DNA of 10,406 nucleotides from Karstenula rhodostoma CBS 690.94 (Eukaryota > Ascomycota > Dothideomycetes > Pleosporales > Didymosphaeriaceae): the NCBI GenBank assembly GCA_010093485.1, contig MU001500.1, positions 28,055 to 38,460 of the forward strand. The letters are read 5' to 3'. The notes under the pieces were generated by a model that saw only the letters and a program-made list of their open reading frames with translations, did no database searches and was not told where the DNA came from. Below are positions 10,232-10,406 of this stretch, piece after piece (position 1 is the first letter of the stretch; every line of letters begins with the position of its first letter). Both the position numbers and the translations under genes were made by a program.

Positions 10232-10240
10232 AAAAGTTTA
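10221..10240 (+). repeat. Right-edge copy of the dispersed motif
   Basis: GAGGTTAATAGAAAAGTTTA matches the GGGGTTTATAGAAAAGTTT consensus in its second half and has the same orientation as the left-hand copies. It overlaps the inferred stop codons of gene D. A G-run with a looser resemblance, GGGGGGCTATAGGAAAA, follows at 10265-10281. Confidence 0.4.
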
Positions 10241-10270
10241 GATATATATAAAAAATTATACTAAGGGGGG

Positions 10271-10312
10271 CTATAGGAAAATTATAAACTTTTATAACTA
10301 TTCCTATTATAG
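10271..10312. repeat. Nested palindrome near right array
   Basis: The outer arms are ATAGGAA (10273-10279) and TTCCTAT (10301-10307), with an imperfect outward extension, CTATAG against TTATAG. Between them a second perfect dyad, TTATAAA (10282-10288) and TTTATAA (10291-10297), has only CT at its centre. It lies 16 bases inside the right minisatellite, mirroring the 129-157 palindrome at the left edge. It could also end transcription of gene D. Confidence 0.65.
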
Positions 10313-10327
10313 TTTCTAGATACTAGG

Positions 10328-10406
10328 TATTAGTTAATAGGATAATTAGTATTAGTTAATAGGATACTAGATATTAGTTAATAGGATAATTAGTATTAGT
10401 TAATAG
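10328..10406 (+). repeat. Right minisatellite array, 22-bp units
   Basis: Units start at 10328, 10350, 10372 and 10394, the last cut by the window end. All share TATTAGTTAATAGG in the complete units; the tails alternate ATAATTAG, ATACTAGA, ATAATTAG, giving a 44-base higher-order period. The first right-hand unit is identical to the first left-hand unit (9-30), and the orientation is the same. This array is more uniform than the left one. Confidence 0.9.

Noticed and set aside
1..10406. Mitochondrial or plastid DNA, or a linear mitochondrial plasmid, suggested by the high A+T
   Set aside because: Organellar AT-richness does not remove CpA and TpG. Here ATG is wholly missing and the coding frames are broken by TAA/TAG, which fits RIP and not a functional organelle genome.
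1..10406. Long terminal repeats of an LTR retrotransposon
   Set aside because: The direct identity at the two edges is limited to the short tandem units; sequence just inside (101-300 and 10200-10327) does not match beyond small palindrome arms.
1..10406. tRNA, rRNA, CRISPR array or bacterial-type promoters and ribosome binding sites
   Set aside because: No cloverleaf, no conserved rRNA block and no regularly spaced repeat-spacer pattern was seen; the sequence type is eukaryotic and fungal.

Overview
The window is a strongly AT-rich block (about one fifth G+C by eye) that looks like a segment of a filamentous ascomycete genome saturated by repeat-induced point mutation (RIP). The dinucleotides that RIP consumes are practically gone. 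Reading both strands I found no TpG at all, only three CpA (6466, 7238, 8823) and eight CpG, while CpT, CpC, ApC and GpT remain common. There is therefore no ATG and no TGA on either strand, and no open reading frame with a standard start. RIP acts on duplicated DNA, so the sequence was once multicopy. The exact species cannot be told.

Reading through the TAA/TAG codons (former CAA, CAG, TGG or CGA) shows four long coding frames that stay in register over their whole length. On the minus strand are gene A (about 2787 down to 298, roughly 830 codons) and gene B (about 4622 down to 3159, roughly 490 codons). On the plus strand are gene C (about 4667 to 8530, roughly 1,290 codons) and gene D (about 8714 to 10231, roughly 505 codons). 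A and B are transcribed leftward, and C and D rightward, from a narrow divergent gap near 4623-4666. None of the four could be assigned to a family: His, Cys, Gln, Trp and Met codons have been erased, which hides metal-binding and catalytic signatures. I saw no clear reverse-transcriptase, helicase or transposase signature.

The gene block is framed symmetrically. Each edge carries a minisatellite of about 22-bp units with the core TATTAGTTAATAGG (9-100 and 10328-10406, same orientation). Just inside each array is a palindrome with TATAGGA...TCCTAT arms (129-157 and 10271-10312). Other non-coding structure includes a 70-bp tandem repeat upstream of gene A (2821-3030), paired hairpins between C and D (8545-8639), and a dispersed GGGGTTTATAGAAAAGTTT-like motif.

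The simplest reading is one large, silenced, four-gene repetitive element or tandemly repeated unit, mutated by C-to-T change without frameshifts. Its class is unknown and its outer boundaries may lie beyond the window.
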